Shown here: positions 7,812 through 16,302 of the stretch, one piece after another
Layout of the letters: every line of letters begins with the position of its first letter
Numbering within the stretch: the stretch's first letter is position 1
Assembly: GCF_000612545.2 (NCBI RefSeq)
Contig: NZ_CP097800.1
Coordinates: 3,759,001-3,823,000, forward strand
Reading direction: 5' to 3'
DNA: 64,000 bases
Origin: Streptomyces sp. PCS3-D2
GTDB taxonomy: Bacteria; Actinomycetota; Actinomycetes; Streptomycetales; Streptomycetaceae
Notes under the pieces: model-generated
The model's database searches: none
The model's input: only the letters and a program-made list of their open reading frames with translations
Told to the model about the DNA's origin: nothing
Made by a program: the position numbers and the translations under genes

Positions 7812-9103
7812 CCCCCGCGAACTCCGCCGAACAGGCCCTGGAGGAGGCCCTGGCCCTGGTCAGCCGCGCCCCCGGGGGCGGCGCCGGCGGCAGCCACCGG
7901 GCCGCCGCCTGGCCGCGCGCCCGGGACACTGCCGCCCACGCCGGGGCCGAGATGCGCGCCCGCAGCCATGACGTCCCCCTCGCGGACGCCCTCGGCGAGG
8001 TCCTCACCGCCTCCCTGGAGGCGCTGACCGACCTGCCGTCCTTCGACACCTCCGCCATGGACGGCTGGGCCGTGGCCGGCCCCGGCCCGTGGCACGTCAG
8101 CGAGGGCGACGGCGTACTGGCCGGCTCCGGCCTTCCAGAGCCCCTCGCCGACGGCGAGGCCGTCCGGATCGCCACCGGTGCCCGGATCCCCGCCGACACC
8201 ACCGCCGTCATCCGCAGCGAGCACTGCCGCGAGGCGGGCGGACAGCTCTTCGCCGGCCGGCCCGTCGTCACCGGCCAGGACATCCGCCCGCGCGGGCAGG
8301 AGTGCCGCTCGGGTGACCTGCTGCTGCCCGCCGGCTCGCTGGTCACGCCCGCGGTGCTCGGACTCGCCGCGGCCGCGGGCTACGACGAGCTGACCACTCG
8401 GCCCCGCCCCCGCGTGGAGATCCTGGTGCTCGGCGACGAACTGCTCACCGAGGGCCGCCCGCACGACGGGCTGATCCGTGACGCCCTGAGCCCGATGCTG
8501 GCCCCCTGGCTCACGCGCCTGGGGGCCGAGGTCATCGGCACCCGGACGCTCGGCGACGACCCGGCCGGTGCGGCCGCCCTGCTGAAGGCCGTCACCACCA
8601 CCACCGCCGACGTCCTGGTCACCACCGGCGGTACCGCATCCGGACCCGTCGACCACGTCCGCCCCGTACTGGAGAAGGCCGGAGCCCGGCTGCTCGTCGA
8701 CGGGGTGGCGGTGCGGCCCGGGCACCCCATGCTGCTGGCACGGATCGGCGACCGGGCGGACGGGCGGCATGTGGTCGGGCTGCCCGGAAACCCCCTCGCC
8801 GCCGTATCCGGGCTGCTGACCCTCGCCGAGCCGCTGCTGCGCGCCCTCGCGGGGCGCCGCCCGCGCCCGCGCTACACGGCGACCGTGCAGGGCGCCGTAC
8901 AGGGGCACCCCTACGACACCCGGCTGGTCCCGGTCCGGCTCGACGACGAGCAGGCCGTACCGCTGCGCTACCACGGCCCCGCGATGCTGCGCGGCGTGGC
9001 GGCCGCGGACGCGCTGGCCGTCGTACCACCGGGGGGCGCCCGGTCCGGACAGGAGCTTGAGGTCCTCGATCTGCCGTGGGCCTCTGGAGGATGTTTCACG
9101 TGA
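7808..9103 (+). CDS. moeA: Molybdopterin molybdenumtransferase MoeA
   Basis: 431 residues, usual length. MoeA inserts molybdate into adenylylated molybdopterin in the cytoplasm. Recognisable features are SFDTSAMDGWAV in domain III, a GQDIRPRGQECRSGD region, and the MoCF-binding motif TTGGTASGPVDHV in the central domain; the C-terminus carries the small beta-barrel domain IV. It begins with an ATGA overlap with mobA and ends with a GTGA overlap with the potassium channel gene. A parS site covers its last codons. Confidence 0.94.
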   Translation: MTPANSAEQALEEALALVSRAPGGGAGGSHRAAAWPRARDTAAHAGAEMRARSHDVPLADALGEVLTASLEALTDLPSFDTSAMDGWAVAGPGPWHVSEGDGVLAGSGLPEPLADGEAVRIATGARIPADTTAVIRSEHCREAGGQLFAGRPVVTGQDIRPRGQECRSGDLLLPAGSLVTPAVLGLAAAAGYDELTTRPRPRVEILVLGDELLTEGRPHDGLIRDALSPMLAPWLTRLGAEVIGTRTLGDDPAGAAALLKAVTTTTADVLVTTGGTASGPVDHVRPVLEKAGARLLVDGVAVRPGHPMLLARIGDRADGRHVVGLPGNPLAAVSGLLTLAEPLLRALAGRRPRPRYTATVQGAVQGHPYDTRLVPVRLDDEQAVPLRYHGPAMLRGVAAADALAVVPPGGARSGQELEVLDLPWASGGCFT

Positions 9104-9106
9104 AAC
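9093..9106. promoter_or_regulatory. Perfect parS site (ParB binding)
   Basis: GTTTCACGTGAAAC is an exact match to the 14-bp palindrome bound by ParB in Streptomyces. It sits across the moeA stop codon and the GTG start of the channel gene, so both coding sequences have accommodated it. ParB loads at parS sites clustered around oriC for chromosome segregation during sporulation. Confidence 0.92.
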
Positions 9107-10191
9107 TGCCCGGACAGGACGCCATGGCCCGCGGCGCGGACGAGAAGCTCGTCTCGCGGCGCATCAAGCTGCCCAAACGCATCGTCGAGCATCCGCTGCG
9201 GCAGGTCGCCAAGCGTCTCCTGATGGCCTTGTTCGTGCTCTTCCTCACGGTCTTCATCGTGTGGCTGGACCGCGACGGCTACCACGACAACGCCAACGAG
9301 ACGGTCGATCTCCTCGACTGCTTCTACTACGCGACGGTGACGCTGTCGACGACCGGCTATGGCGACATCGTCCCCTACAGCGACAGCGCGCGGCTGATCA
9401 ACATCCTGCTGATCACACCGCTGCGCGTGCTGTTCCTGATCATCCTCGTCGGTACCACCCTCGAAGTCCTGACGGAACGGACGAGGGAAGAGTGGCGGCT
9501 GAAGCGCTGGAGGAAGAACTTGCGCGAACACACGGTCGTCGTCGGCTTCGGCACGAAGGGCCGCTCGGCCCTCCAGACACTGCTGGCCACCGGCGTCTCC
9601 AGGGAGCAGGTGGTCATCGTCGACCCCAGCGCCAAGGTCATCGACATGGCCAACGCCGAGGGGTTCACGGGCGTGGTCGGCGACGCCACCCGCTCGGACG
9701 TACTGCTCCGTGCCGAGCTCCAGAAGGCCCGTCAGGTCGTCATCGCCACCCAGCGCGACGACACGGCGGTCCTGGTCACTCTGACGGCCCGGCAGCTCAA
9801 CCGCGGAGCGAAGATCGTCGCCGCGGTGCGCGAGGAGGAGAACGCCCCGCTGCTGCGCCAGTCCGGGGCGGATGCGGTCATCACGAGCGCCAGCGCGGCC
9901 GGCCGGCTGCTGGGCCTGTCGGTGCTCAGCCCGAGCGCGGGCACCGTGATGGAGGACCTGATCCAGCAGGGCAGCGGCCTGGACCTGATCGAACGGCCCG
10001 TCCGCAAGTCGGAGGTCGGCAAGTCGGTGCGCGACACCGACGACCTCGTCGTGAACGTGCTGCGCGGCCACCGGCTGCTCCCGTACGACGATCCGCACGC
10101 GAGCCCGCTCCAGCTGACGGACCGTCTCATCACCATCGTGCGAGCGATTCCGCCCACCGCTCCGAAGTCGACGTTGGGTCCTGCCGAGTAG
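9100..10191 (+). CDS. Two-helix potassium channel with RCK/TrkA-N domain
   Basis: 363 residues. I chose the GTG at 9100 because GGAGG lies nine bases upstream and it overlaps the moeA stop; an ATG at 9091 is directly on the ribosome site. One membrane helix (about 36-54), the pore loop with the K+ selectivity filter TTGYGD, and a second helix (about 105-125) are followed by a cytoplasmic Rossmann RCK domain (TVVVGFGTKGRSAL, VIVDPSA, GDATRSDVL). This is an MthK/Kch-like channel gated by a nucleotide or ion. Its job next to molybdenum cofactor genes is unclear; position conservation rather than function may keep it here. Confidence 0.92.
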   Translation: MKLPGQDAMARGADEKLVSRRIKLPKRIVEHPLRQVAKRLLMALFVLFLTVFIVWLDRDGYHDNANETVDLLDCFYYATVTLSTTGYGDIVPYSDSARLINILLITPLRVLFLIILVGTTLEVLTERTREEWRLKRWRKNLREHTVVVGFGTKGRSALQTLLATGVSREQVVIVDPSAKVIDMANAEGFTGVVGDATRSDVLLRAELQKARQVVIATQRDDTAVLVTLTARQLNRGAKIVAAVREEENAPLLRQSGADAVITSASAAGRLLGLSVLSPSAGTVMEDLIQQGSGLDLIERPVRKSEVGKSVRDTDDLVVNVLRGHRLLPYDDPHASPLQLTDRLITIVRAIPPTAPKSTLGPAE

Positions 10192-10217
10192 CCGCGCCGT
10201 GGCGTAGCCTCCGGGCC

Positions 10218-11195
10218 ATGCATGCGATCACCATCGAGCAGCCCGGCGGCCCCGAGGCCCTCGTCTGGGCCGACGTCCCCGATCCGGTACCGGGCGAGGG
10301 CGAGGTCCTCGTCGAGGTCGCGGCGAGCGCCGTGAACCGCGCCGACGTGCTCCAGCGGCAGGGCTTCTACGATCCGCCGTCCGGCGCCTCACGCCATCCG
10401 GGCCTGGAGTGCTCCGGGCGGATCGCCGCGCTCGGGGCGGGGGTGTCCGGCTGGTCGGTGGGCGACGAGGTCTGCGCCCTGCTGGCCGGCGGCGGATATG
10501 CGCAGCGGGTCGCCGTGCCGGCCGGCCAGCTGCTGCCGGTTCCGGCCGGAGTGGACCTGGTGACGGCGGCCGCGCTGCCGGAGGTCGTCACGACGGTGTG
10601 GTCCAACGTGTTCATGGTGGCCGGACTGCGCCCCGGCGAAACCCTGCTGGTGCACGGCGGGTCCAGCGGCATCGGAACCATGGCGATCCAGCTCGGCAAG
10701 GCCGTCGGCGCGACGGTCGCCGTCACGGCCGGTGGCCCGGAAAAACTGGCCCGCTGCAAGGAGCTGGGCGCGGACATCCTCATCGACTACCGCGAGCAGG
10801 ACTTCGTGGAGGCGCTGCGGGCCGCCACGGGCGGGGCCGGGGCGGACGTGATCCTCGACATCATGGGCGCCAAGTACCTCGCCCGGAACGTGGACGCCCT
10901 GGCCGTCAACGGCCGGCTCGCGGTGATCGGCCTGCAGGGCGGGATCAAGGCCGAACTGAACCTCGCCGCACTGCTGGCGAAGCGGGGCGCGATCACCGCC
11001 ACCTCGCTGCGGGCGCGGCCACTGGAGGAGAAGGCGGCGATCGTCGCCGCCGTCCGGGAGCACGTGTGGCCGCTGGTGGCCGCGGGGCGCGTCCGGCCGG
11101 TGGTGCACGCGTCGTTCCCGATGGCGCAGGCCGCCGAGGCTCACCGGGTCATGGAATCCAGCACCCACGTGGGCAAGCTGTTGCTCACGGTGTGA
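10218..11195 (+). CDS. NADPH:quinone oxidoreductase, zinc-free MDR family
   Basis: 325 residues. A medium-chain dehydrogenase/reductase of the quinone oxidoreductase (PIG3/QorA-like) type: N-terminal GroES fold with VNRADVLQRQGFYDPPSG, NADPH-binding Rossmann domain with HGGSSGIGTMAIQLGKAVGA. The zinc ligands of alcohol dehydrogenases are absent. It should reduce quinones or enoyl-type electrophiles with NADPH in the cytoplasm. Start ATG at 10218. It is convergent with the bkd operon. Confidence 0.9.
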   Translation: MHAITIEQPGGPEALVWADVPDPVPGEGEVLVEVAASAVNRADVLQRQGFYDPPSGASRHPGLECSGRIAALGAGVSGWSVGDEVCALLAGGGYAQRVAVPAGQLLPVPAGVDLVTAAALPEVVTTVWSNVFMVAGLRPGETLLVHGGSSGIGTMAIQLGKAVGATVAVTAGGPEKLARCKELGADILIDYREQDFVEALRAATGGAGADVILDIMGAKYLARNVDALAVNGRLAVIGLQGGIKAELNLAALLAKRGAITATSLRARPLEEKAAIVAAVREHVWPLVAAGRVRPVVHASFPMAQAAEAHRVMESSTHVGKLLLTV

Positions 11196-11327
11196 ACCCC
11201 GCGCGCCGCGAACGCCGGCGGGCCCGTCTCCCGGCCCCTCCGGGGTTCGCGGACCGGGGCGGGAGGCCGGGGGGCGGGGACGCGGGGGCCGGATCCCCGA
11301 TCTTCGAGCCCGCCCCCGGCACACTCC

Positions 11328-12698
11328 CTACAGGCTGCGCAGCAGCACCGCCGGGGCTTCCACGCAGTCGGCGACGTAGCGCAGGAAGCCGCCCGCCGTA
11401 CCGCCGTCGCAGACCCGGTGGTCGAAGGTCAGCGACAGCTGGACCACCTTGCGGACCGCCAACTGGCCTTCGTGGACCCACGGCTTGTCGATGATCCGGC
11501 CGACACCGAGCATCGCCGCCTCGGGGTGGTTGATGATCGGCGTGGAGCCGTCGACCCCGAACACCCCGTAGTTGTTCAGGGTGAAGGTGCCGCCCGTCAG
11601 GTCGGCCGGGGCCAGCCTGCCCGCGCGGGCGAGCTCGGTCAGCCGCGCGAACTCCGCCGACAGGGACTCCGGGTTGCGGTCCTGCGCGTCCCGGACGACC
11701 GGAACCACCAGGCCCCGTTCGGTCTGTGCGGCGAAGCCCAGGTGCACCGCCGGCAGCCGGACGATCTCCCTGGCCGCGAGGTCCACGGTGGAGTTCAGCT
11801 CCGGGTACCTGGCCAGCGCGGCCGTGCAGATCCGCGCCAGCAGCGCGAGCACGGAGATCTTGGGTCCGCCCACGGCGTTCATCGCGGCCCGGGCGGCCAT
11901 CAGCTCGGTGGCGTCGGCGTCGACCCAGCAGGTGGCGTCCGGGATCTCGGCGCGGCTGCGCGACAGCTTCTCGGCGACCGCACCGCGCAGCCCCTTCAGC
12001 GGGATCCGCTCGCCCTGCGCCGCCACCGGAGCCGTCGCGGGGGCGGCAGCCGGGGCGGGCGCCCGCAGCGCCGCGAGGGCCGCCTCGACGTCGGCCCGCA
12101 GGATCAGGCCCTCCGGCCCCGAACCGTGCAGCGCGCGCAGGTCCACCCCGCCGTCCCTGGCCAGCTTGCGCACCAGCGGCGAGATGACCGGCACCGGCCC
12201 GGCGGGGGCCGTGGGAGCGGCCGGAGCCACCGCGACCGGAGCCGGGGCGGAGGCCCGAGCCGGGGCGGAGGCGGGGGCGGGGGCGGAGGCCGGGGCGGGC
12301 GCCGACACCGCGGCGGTGACGGGTCGCACCCGCCGCCGACGCGCCGGGCGCGAGTGGTCCGAGCCGTAGCCGATCAGCGGCCGGGGCGCCTCGCCGGAAC
12401 CCTCGGCCTCCGCTCCCTCCGCACCCTCCGCGGCCCCGGCGGGCAGCGACTGCGCGCCCACCGCGACGGTGATCAGCGGGGCGCCGACCGGCAGCTCCTC
12501 GCCCTCCTCGCCGAAGCGGGCGGTGACCACACCGCCGTACGGGCAGGGCACCTCCACCATCGCCTTGGCCGTCTCGACCTCGACGACCGGCTGGTCGATG
12601 GCGACGACGTCGCCCACCGCCACCAGCCACCGCACGATCTCGGCCTCGGTCAGGCCCTCGCCGAGGTCGGGCAGCTTGAATTCCATTACCTGCGCCAT
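11328..12698 (-). CDS. bkdC: Branched-chain 2-oxoacid dehydrogenase E2 (lipoyl acyltransferase)
   Basis: 456 residues. One N-terminal lipoyl domain (lysine in VVEVETAKAMVEVP), an Ala/Pro hinge (about 140-190), the peripheral subunit-binding domain (ISPLVRKLARDGGVDLRALHGSGPEG), and the C-terminal catalytic trimer domain with the DHRVCDGG active-site motif. It transfers isobutyryl, isovaleryl or 2-methylbutyryl groups to CoA. These acyl-CoAs feed valine/leucine/isoleucine degradation and supply branched fatty-acid starters. The ATG shares a base with the E1beta stop (TGATG). No E3 gene is present here. Confidence 0.95.
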   Translation of the reverse strand: MAQVMEFKLPDLGEGLTEAEIVRWLVAVGDVVAIDQPVVEVETAKAMVEVPCPYGGVVTARFGEEGEELPVGAPLITVAVGAQSLPAGAAEGAEGAEAEGSGEAPRPLIGYGSDHSRPARRRRVRPVTAAVSAPAPASAPAPASAPARASAPAPVAVAPAAPTAPAGPVPVISPLVRKLARDGGVDLRALHGSGPEGLILRADVEAALAALRAPAPAAAPATAPVAAQGERIPLKGLRGAVAEKLSRSRAEIPDATCWVDADATELMAARAAMNAVGGPKISVLALLARICTAALARYPELNSTVDLAAREIVRLPAVHLGFAAQTERGLVVPVVRDAQDRNPESLSAEFARLTELARAGRLAPADLTGGTFTLNNYGVFGVDGSTPIINHPEAAMLGVGRIIDKPWVHEGQLAVRKVVQLSLTFDHRVCDGGTAGGFLRYVADCVEAPAVLLRSL

Positions 12699-13717
12699 CA
12701 GTTCTCCCACTGCAGGCGGGCCACGGCGTCCAGGATCCGTTCCACTCCGGGCAGGTGGTGCTTCTCCAGCATCGGCGGCGGATAGGGGATGTCGAAGCCC
12801 GTGACCCGGAGCACCGGGGCCTCCAGGTGGTGGAAGCACCGCTCCGTGACGCGGGCGGCGATCTCCGCACCCGGCCCGCCGAAGCCGCCGGCCTCGTGGA
12901 CGACGACCGCTCGACCGGTGCGGCGTACGGATTCCACGACCGTCTCCTCGTCGAAGGGGACCAGGGAGCGCAGGTCCACGACCTCCAGGTCCCAGCCCTC
13001 CTCGCGGGCCGCCTCGGCCGCCTCCAGGCAGACCGGCAGCGAAGGCCCGTAGGTGATCAGGGTGGCGCTCGTGCCCGTGCGCCGGACCAGAGCCTTCCCG
13101 ATGCCCGGGACGGTGGCCGGCGCCTCGGGCGACCAGTCCGCCTTCGACCAGTACAGCCGCTTCGGCTCCAGGAAGACCACCGGGTCGTCGCTCGCGATCG
13201 ACGCGCGCAGCAGCCCGTACGCGTCCTCGACGGTCGCCGGAGTGACCACCGTCAGGCCCGGGGTGGCCACGTAGTAGGCCTCCGAGGAGTCGCAGTGGTG
13301 CTCCACACCGCCGATCCCGCCGCCGTAGGGCACGCGGATGGTGATCGGCAGCGGCATGGCGCCGCGGGTGCGGTTGCGCATCTTCGCCACGTGCGAGATC
13401 AGCTGCTCGAAGGCCGGGTAGGCGAAGGCGTCGAACTGCATCTCCACGACGGGCCGCAGCCCGTACATGGCCATGCCGACGGCCGTGCCCAGGATCCCGG
13501 CCTCCGCGAGCGGGGTGTCCGTGCAGCGGTCCTCGCCGAACTCCTTCGCGAGGCCGTCCGTGATCCGGAAGACACCGCCGAGCGTCCCGACGTCCTCGCC
13601 CATCACGTGGACCGTCGGGTCCTCCGCCATCGCGTCGCGCATGGCCCGGGTCAGGGCCTGCGCCATCGTCGCGGGCTTGGCCCCCGTCTTCGCGGACTTC
13701 GCCGCCACCGTCGTCAC
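12698..13717 (-). CDS. bkdB: Branched-chain 2-oxoacid dehydrogenase E1 beta
   Basis: 339 residues from a GTG overlapping the E1alpha stop (GTGA). The transketolase pyrimidine domain (MAQALTRAMRDAMAEDPTV, GEDVGTLGGVFRIT) is followed by the C-terminal transketolase domain (PFDEETVVESVRRTGRAVVVHE). It forms the alpha2beta2 E1 heterotetramer that binds thiamine diphosphate and decarboxylates the branched 2-oxoacids. Middle gene of the minus-strand operon E1alpha-E1beta-E2. Confidence 0.95.
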   Translation of the reverse strand: MTTVAAKSAKTGAKPATMAQALTRAMRDAMAEDPTVHVMGEDVGTLGGVFRITDGLAKEFGEDRCTDTPLAEAGILGTAVGMAMYGLRPVVEMQFDAFAYPAFEQLISHVAKMRNRTRGAMPLPITIRVPYGGGIGGVEHHCDSSEAYYVATPGLTVVTPATVEDAYGLLRASIASDDPVVFLEPKRLYWSKADWSPEAPATVPGIGKALVRRTGTSATLITYGPSLPVCLEAAEAAREEGWDLEVVDLRSLVPFDEETVVESVRRTGRAVVVHEAGGFGGPGAEIAARVTERCFHHLEAPVLRVTGFDIPYPPPMLEKHHLPGVERILDAVARLQWEN

Positions 13718-14850
13718 GCCTGGTCCTCGGCTTCCAGCTCGGCACGGAGCATCTCCGCCTGCTCGCGCAGGCGGCCGGTCTGCTCCGCGTAGACGTGCGC
13801 GAACAGGTCCATCGGGTCCACCACCGGATCGGCGTTCATCCCGTCGCGCAGGGACGCCGCCATCGCCTCGGCCTCGTCGCGCGCGGCCGTGATGCCCGCC
13901 TCGTCGAGGATCCCGCGCGCGGTCAGCTCGCGCTCCAGCAGGTCGATCGGGTCGTGCGCCTTCCACGCCTCGACCTCGGCGTCACCGCGGTAGCGCGTCG
14001 CGTCGTCGGCGTTGGTGTGCGCCTCCATGCGGTAGGTGACGGCCTCGATCAGGGTCGGGCCGCCGCCGGCCCGGGCCCGCCGGACGGCCTCGGCCAGCAC
14101 CTCGTGCATCGCCGCGATGTCGTTGCCGTCGACCAGCCGACCCGGGATGCCGTACCCGACGCCCTTGTGGGCCAGCGTCGGGGCGGCGGTCTGCTTGGCG
14201 AGCGGGACGGAGATCGCGAAGCCGTTGTTCTGCACGAGGAAGACCACCGGGGCCTGCCAGACGGCGGCGAAGTTCAGCGCCTCGTGGAAGTCGCCCTCAC
14301 TGGTGCCGCCGTCACCGACCATGGCGAGTGCGACGACGTCGTCGCCGCGCAGCCGCGCCGCGTGCGCCAGGCCCACCGCGTGCGGCAGCTGGGTGGCGAG
14401 CGGGGTCGAGAGCGGGGCTATCCGGTGCTCACGCGGGTCGTAGCCGGTGTGCCAATCGCCGCGCAGCAGGGTGAGCGCCTGTACGGGGTCCAGTCCGCGC
14501 GCCACGGCCGCCAGGGTGTCGCGGTAGCTCGGGAAGAGCCAGTCCTGCTCCTCAAGGACCATGGCCGCCGCGATCTCGCAGGCCTCCTGGCCGACGGTGG
14601 AGGGGTAGACGGCGAGCCGGCCCTGCTTGGTGAGCGCCGTGGCCTGGGCGTTGTAGCGACGTCCGCGCACCAGTTCGGCGTAGCACCGCAGCATCAGCGC
14701 GGGGTCGAGCCGGTCGGCCGCCTCGGTGCCCAGCACCCGGTAGGGCTCGGCGTCCGGGAGCAGCGGCGCGGCGTCCGTGCGGGGCCTCCAGGCGGGCGGC
14801 GGGGTGGAACGGTGGGACGCACCGGCACCGGGCAGCTCTTGGACCGTCAT
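13714..14850 (-). CDS. bkdA: Branched-chain 2-oxoacid dehydrogenase E1 alpha
   Basis: 378 residues. The thiamine diphosphate motif is GDGGTSEGDF with the closing NN in FLVQNNGFAIS, and the usual Ser-rich phosphorylation loop region follows (HTNADDATRYR). It performs the decarboxylation step of the BCKDH complex. The ATG at 14850 is chosen because GGAGG lies 11 bases upstream; a GTG at 14862 is on top of the ribosome site. First gene of the operon, divergent from an Lrp-type regulator, with a PaaR-like operator in its promoter. Confidence 0.94.
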   Translation of the reverse strand: MTVQELPGAGASHRSTPPPAWRPRTDAAPLLPDAEPYRVLGTEAADRLDPALMLRCYAELVRGRRYNAQATALTKQGRLAVYPSTVGQEACEIAAAMVLEEQDWLFPSYRDTLAAVARGLDPVQALTLLRGDWHTGYDPREHRIAPLSTPLATQLPHAVGLAHAARLRGDDVVALAMVGDGGTSEGDFHEALNFAAVWQAPVVFLVQNNGFAISVPLAKQTAAPTLAHKGVGYGIPGRLVDGNDIAAMHEVLAEAVRRARAGGGPTLIEAVTYRMEAHTNADDATRYRGDAEVEAWKAHDPIDLLERELTARGILDEAGITAARDEAEAMAASLRDGMNADPVVDPMDLFAHVYAEQTGRLREQAEMLRAELEAEDQA

Positions 14851-14908
14851 GGCGGCGTACACCTCCTCGTGGGAAGCGGGCAGGGGGTGCCCCGGGTGTG
14901 AGGCCCCT

Positions 14909-14938
14909 CACCTACCGATTGTTCGGTTGTCCGCGCAA
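14909..14938 (-). promoter_or_regulatory. Predicted bkd promoter with PaaR-like operator in the spacer
   Basis: On the minus strand TTGCGC (14938-14933) and TAGGTG (14914-14909) are separated by 18 bp. The spacer is filled by ACCGATTGTTCGGT (14914-14927, plus strand), one base from the motif found before paaN and paaA. Any protein bound there would block the bkd promoter, so bkd may share a repressor with the phenylacetate genes. Confidence 0.6.
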
Positions 14939-15028
14939 TTTGGCTACATGCGACTCCAGGCTGTGGACAAACTGGCGCCGGGGACCTGGGATGGACGCAG
15001 GACGTCCAGGAGAGGGAGGCATCGGGCC

Positions 15029-15598
15029 ATGCCAGATGAACAAATGGCCGCAGCGGGTTCCGCACCGGTCCCACCGGGTGCCGCACCGGGAGCCCCCGCG
15101 GTCCCGCCGGTCGCACCGCGCCCCCTGGACCCGATCGACCGGTCGATCATGCGGCTGCTCCAGGCGGACGGCCGGGCGTCCGTGCGGTCGGTGGCCGAGC
15201 AGGTGCACGTCTCGCGCGCGAACGCGTACGCGCGGATCAACCGGCTCATCGACGACGGGGTGATCCGCGGGTTCACGGCCCGCGTCAACCACGAGCGGGC
15301 GGGCCAGGGCGCCTCGGCCTACATCACCCTGAAGATCGTCCAGAACTCCTGGCGCACGGTCCGCGAGCAGCTGCGCGAACTCCCCGGCGCCGCGCACATC
15401 GCCCTGGTCAGCGGAGACTTCGACGTGCTGCTCCTGGTGCACACCCCGGACAACCGGACCCTGCGCGAACTGGTCCTCACCCGCCTGCAGGCCATCCCGG
15501 AAGTCCTCTCCACGCGCACCCTGCTGGTCTTCGAGGAGACGGACCTGCTCGACCCGGGCCCCGGCCCGGCCGGGGGCCCCGCGATCGCGGAGGAGTAG
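15029..15598 (+). CDS. Lrp/AsnC family transcriptional regulator (BkdR-like)
   Basis: 189 residues. A Pro/Ala-rich N-terminal tail (about 35 residues) precedes the AsnC-type HTH (LDPIDRSIMRLLQADGRASVRSVAEQVHVSRANAYARINRL) and the RAM ligand-binding domain (ALVSGDFDVLLLVHTPDNRTL). ATG chosen with GGGAGG about ten bases upstream. It is divergent from the bkd operon, the usual arrangement for an Lrp-type activator or repressor that senses branched-chain amino acids and controls the adjacent dehydrogenase. Confidence 0.93.
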   Translation: MPDEQMAAAGSAPVPPGAAPGAPAVPPVAPRPLDPIDRSIMRLLQADGRASVRSVAEQVHVSRANAYARINRLIDDGVIRGFTARVNHERAGQGASAYITLKIVQNSWRTVREQLRELPGAAHIALVSGDFDVLLLVHTPDNRTLRELVLTRLQAIPEVLSTRTLLVFEETDLLDPGPGPAGGPAIAEE

Positions 15599-15633
15599 GC
15601 CCTACGGGTGAGCGGGGTGCCCGGTCACGCGAC

Positions 15634-15672
15634 GGCGCCCCGGGGAGCCCGTGCGGACCGTCCCGGGGCGCC
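15634..15672. terminator. Bidirectional hairpin between Lrp and TetR genes
   Basis: An 11-bp perfect inverted repeat (GGCGCCCCGGG at 15634-15644, complement at 15662-15672) with a 17-nt loop lies between the convergent Lrp-type and TetR genes. No T-run; a GC hairpin terminator of the kind common in Streptomyces. Confidence 0.65.
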
Positions 15673-15714
15673 GGCGCCGGCACCGCGCCCGGCGCTCGGT
15701 GGGCCGGTGTCGGG

Positions 15715-16302
15715 TCAGCGGGCCGTGCGCAGGCCGTCGAAGGCCATATGGACGACGGCGTCGGCCAGTTGCCCGGGACCCGTGCCCGAGTGCGGCCGGT
15801 ACCACTCGACCAACGAGTTCACCATGCCGAACAGGAGTCGGGTGGCGAGCCGGATGTCCACGTCCGCCCGCAGGTCGCCGTCCTCGGCGGCGGCCTTGAG
15901 CAGGTCCGCGACCTGGTGGTCGAACTCGCGGCGGCGCTCCAGTGCCCAGCGCTCGGTGCGGGTGTTGCCCCGCACCCGCAGCAGCAGCGTCACGTAGGGC
16001 AGCTCGGACACCAGGACCTCGACGGTGCGCCGCGTGACGTACTCGACGCGTTCGACGGCCCGGCCGCGGGTCGCCCCCGGCTCCTCCAGCACCGCGAAGA
16101 GACCGTCGAGGGCGCGGCTGACCGCCCGCCGCAGGAGCTCCTCCTTGCCCGTGACGTGGTGGTAGATCGAGGACTTCGAGATGCCGGCCGCCTTGGAGAG
16201 GTGCTCCATCGAGGTGCCGTCGTAGCCGCGCTCGTTGAAGACCTGGACGGCCACGGACAGCAGGGTCTCGGGGGTGTAGGTGTCGCGTTTGGCCGTGGTC
16301 AC
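15715..16302 (-). CDS. paaR: TetR family repressor, PaaR-like
   Basis: 195 residues from a GTG that overlaps the stop of the upstream dehydrogenase (GTGA). HTH at the N-terminus (PETLLSVAVQVFNERGYDGTSMEHLSKAAGISKSSIYHHVTGKEELL), then the TetR ligand domain. In actinobacteria PaaR represses phenylacetate genes and is relieved by phenylacetyl-CoA. The operators before paaN/hydroxyacyl-CoA dehydrogenase and before paaA match the published corynebacterial PaaR core ACCGNNCGNNCGGT. Co-transcription with a gene that has this operator implies autoregulation. Confidence 0.82.
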   Translation of the reverse strand: MTTAKRDTYTPETLLSVAVQVFNERGYDGTSMEHLSKAAGISKSSIYHHVTGKEELLRRAVSRALDGLFAVLEEPGATRGRAVERVEYVTRRTVEVLVSELPYVTLLLRVRGNTRTERWALERRREFDHQVADLLKAAAEDGDLRADVDIRLATRLLFGMVNSLVEWYRPHSGTGPGQLADAVVHMAFDGLRTAR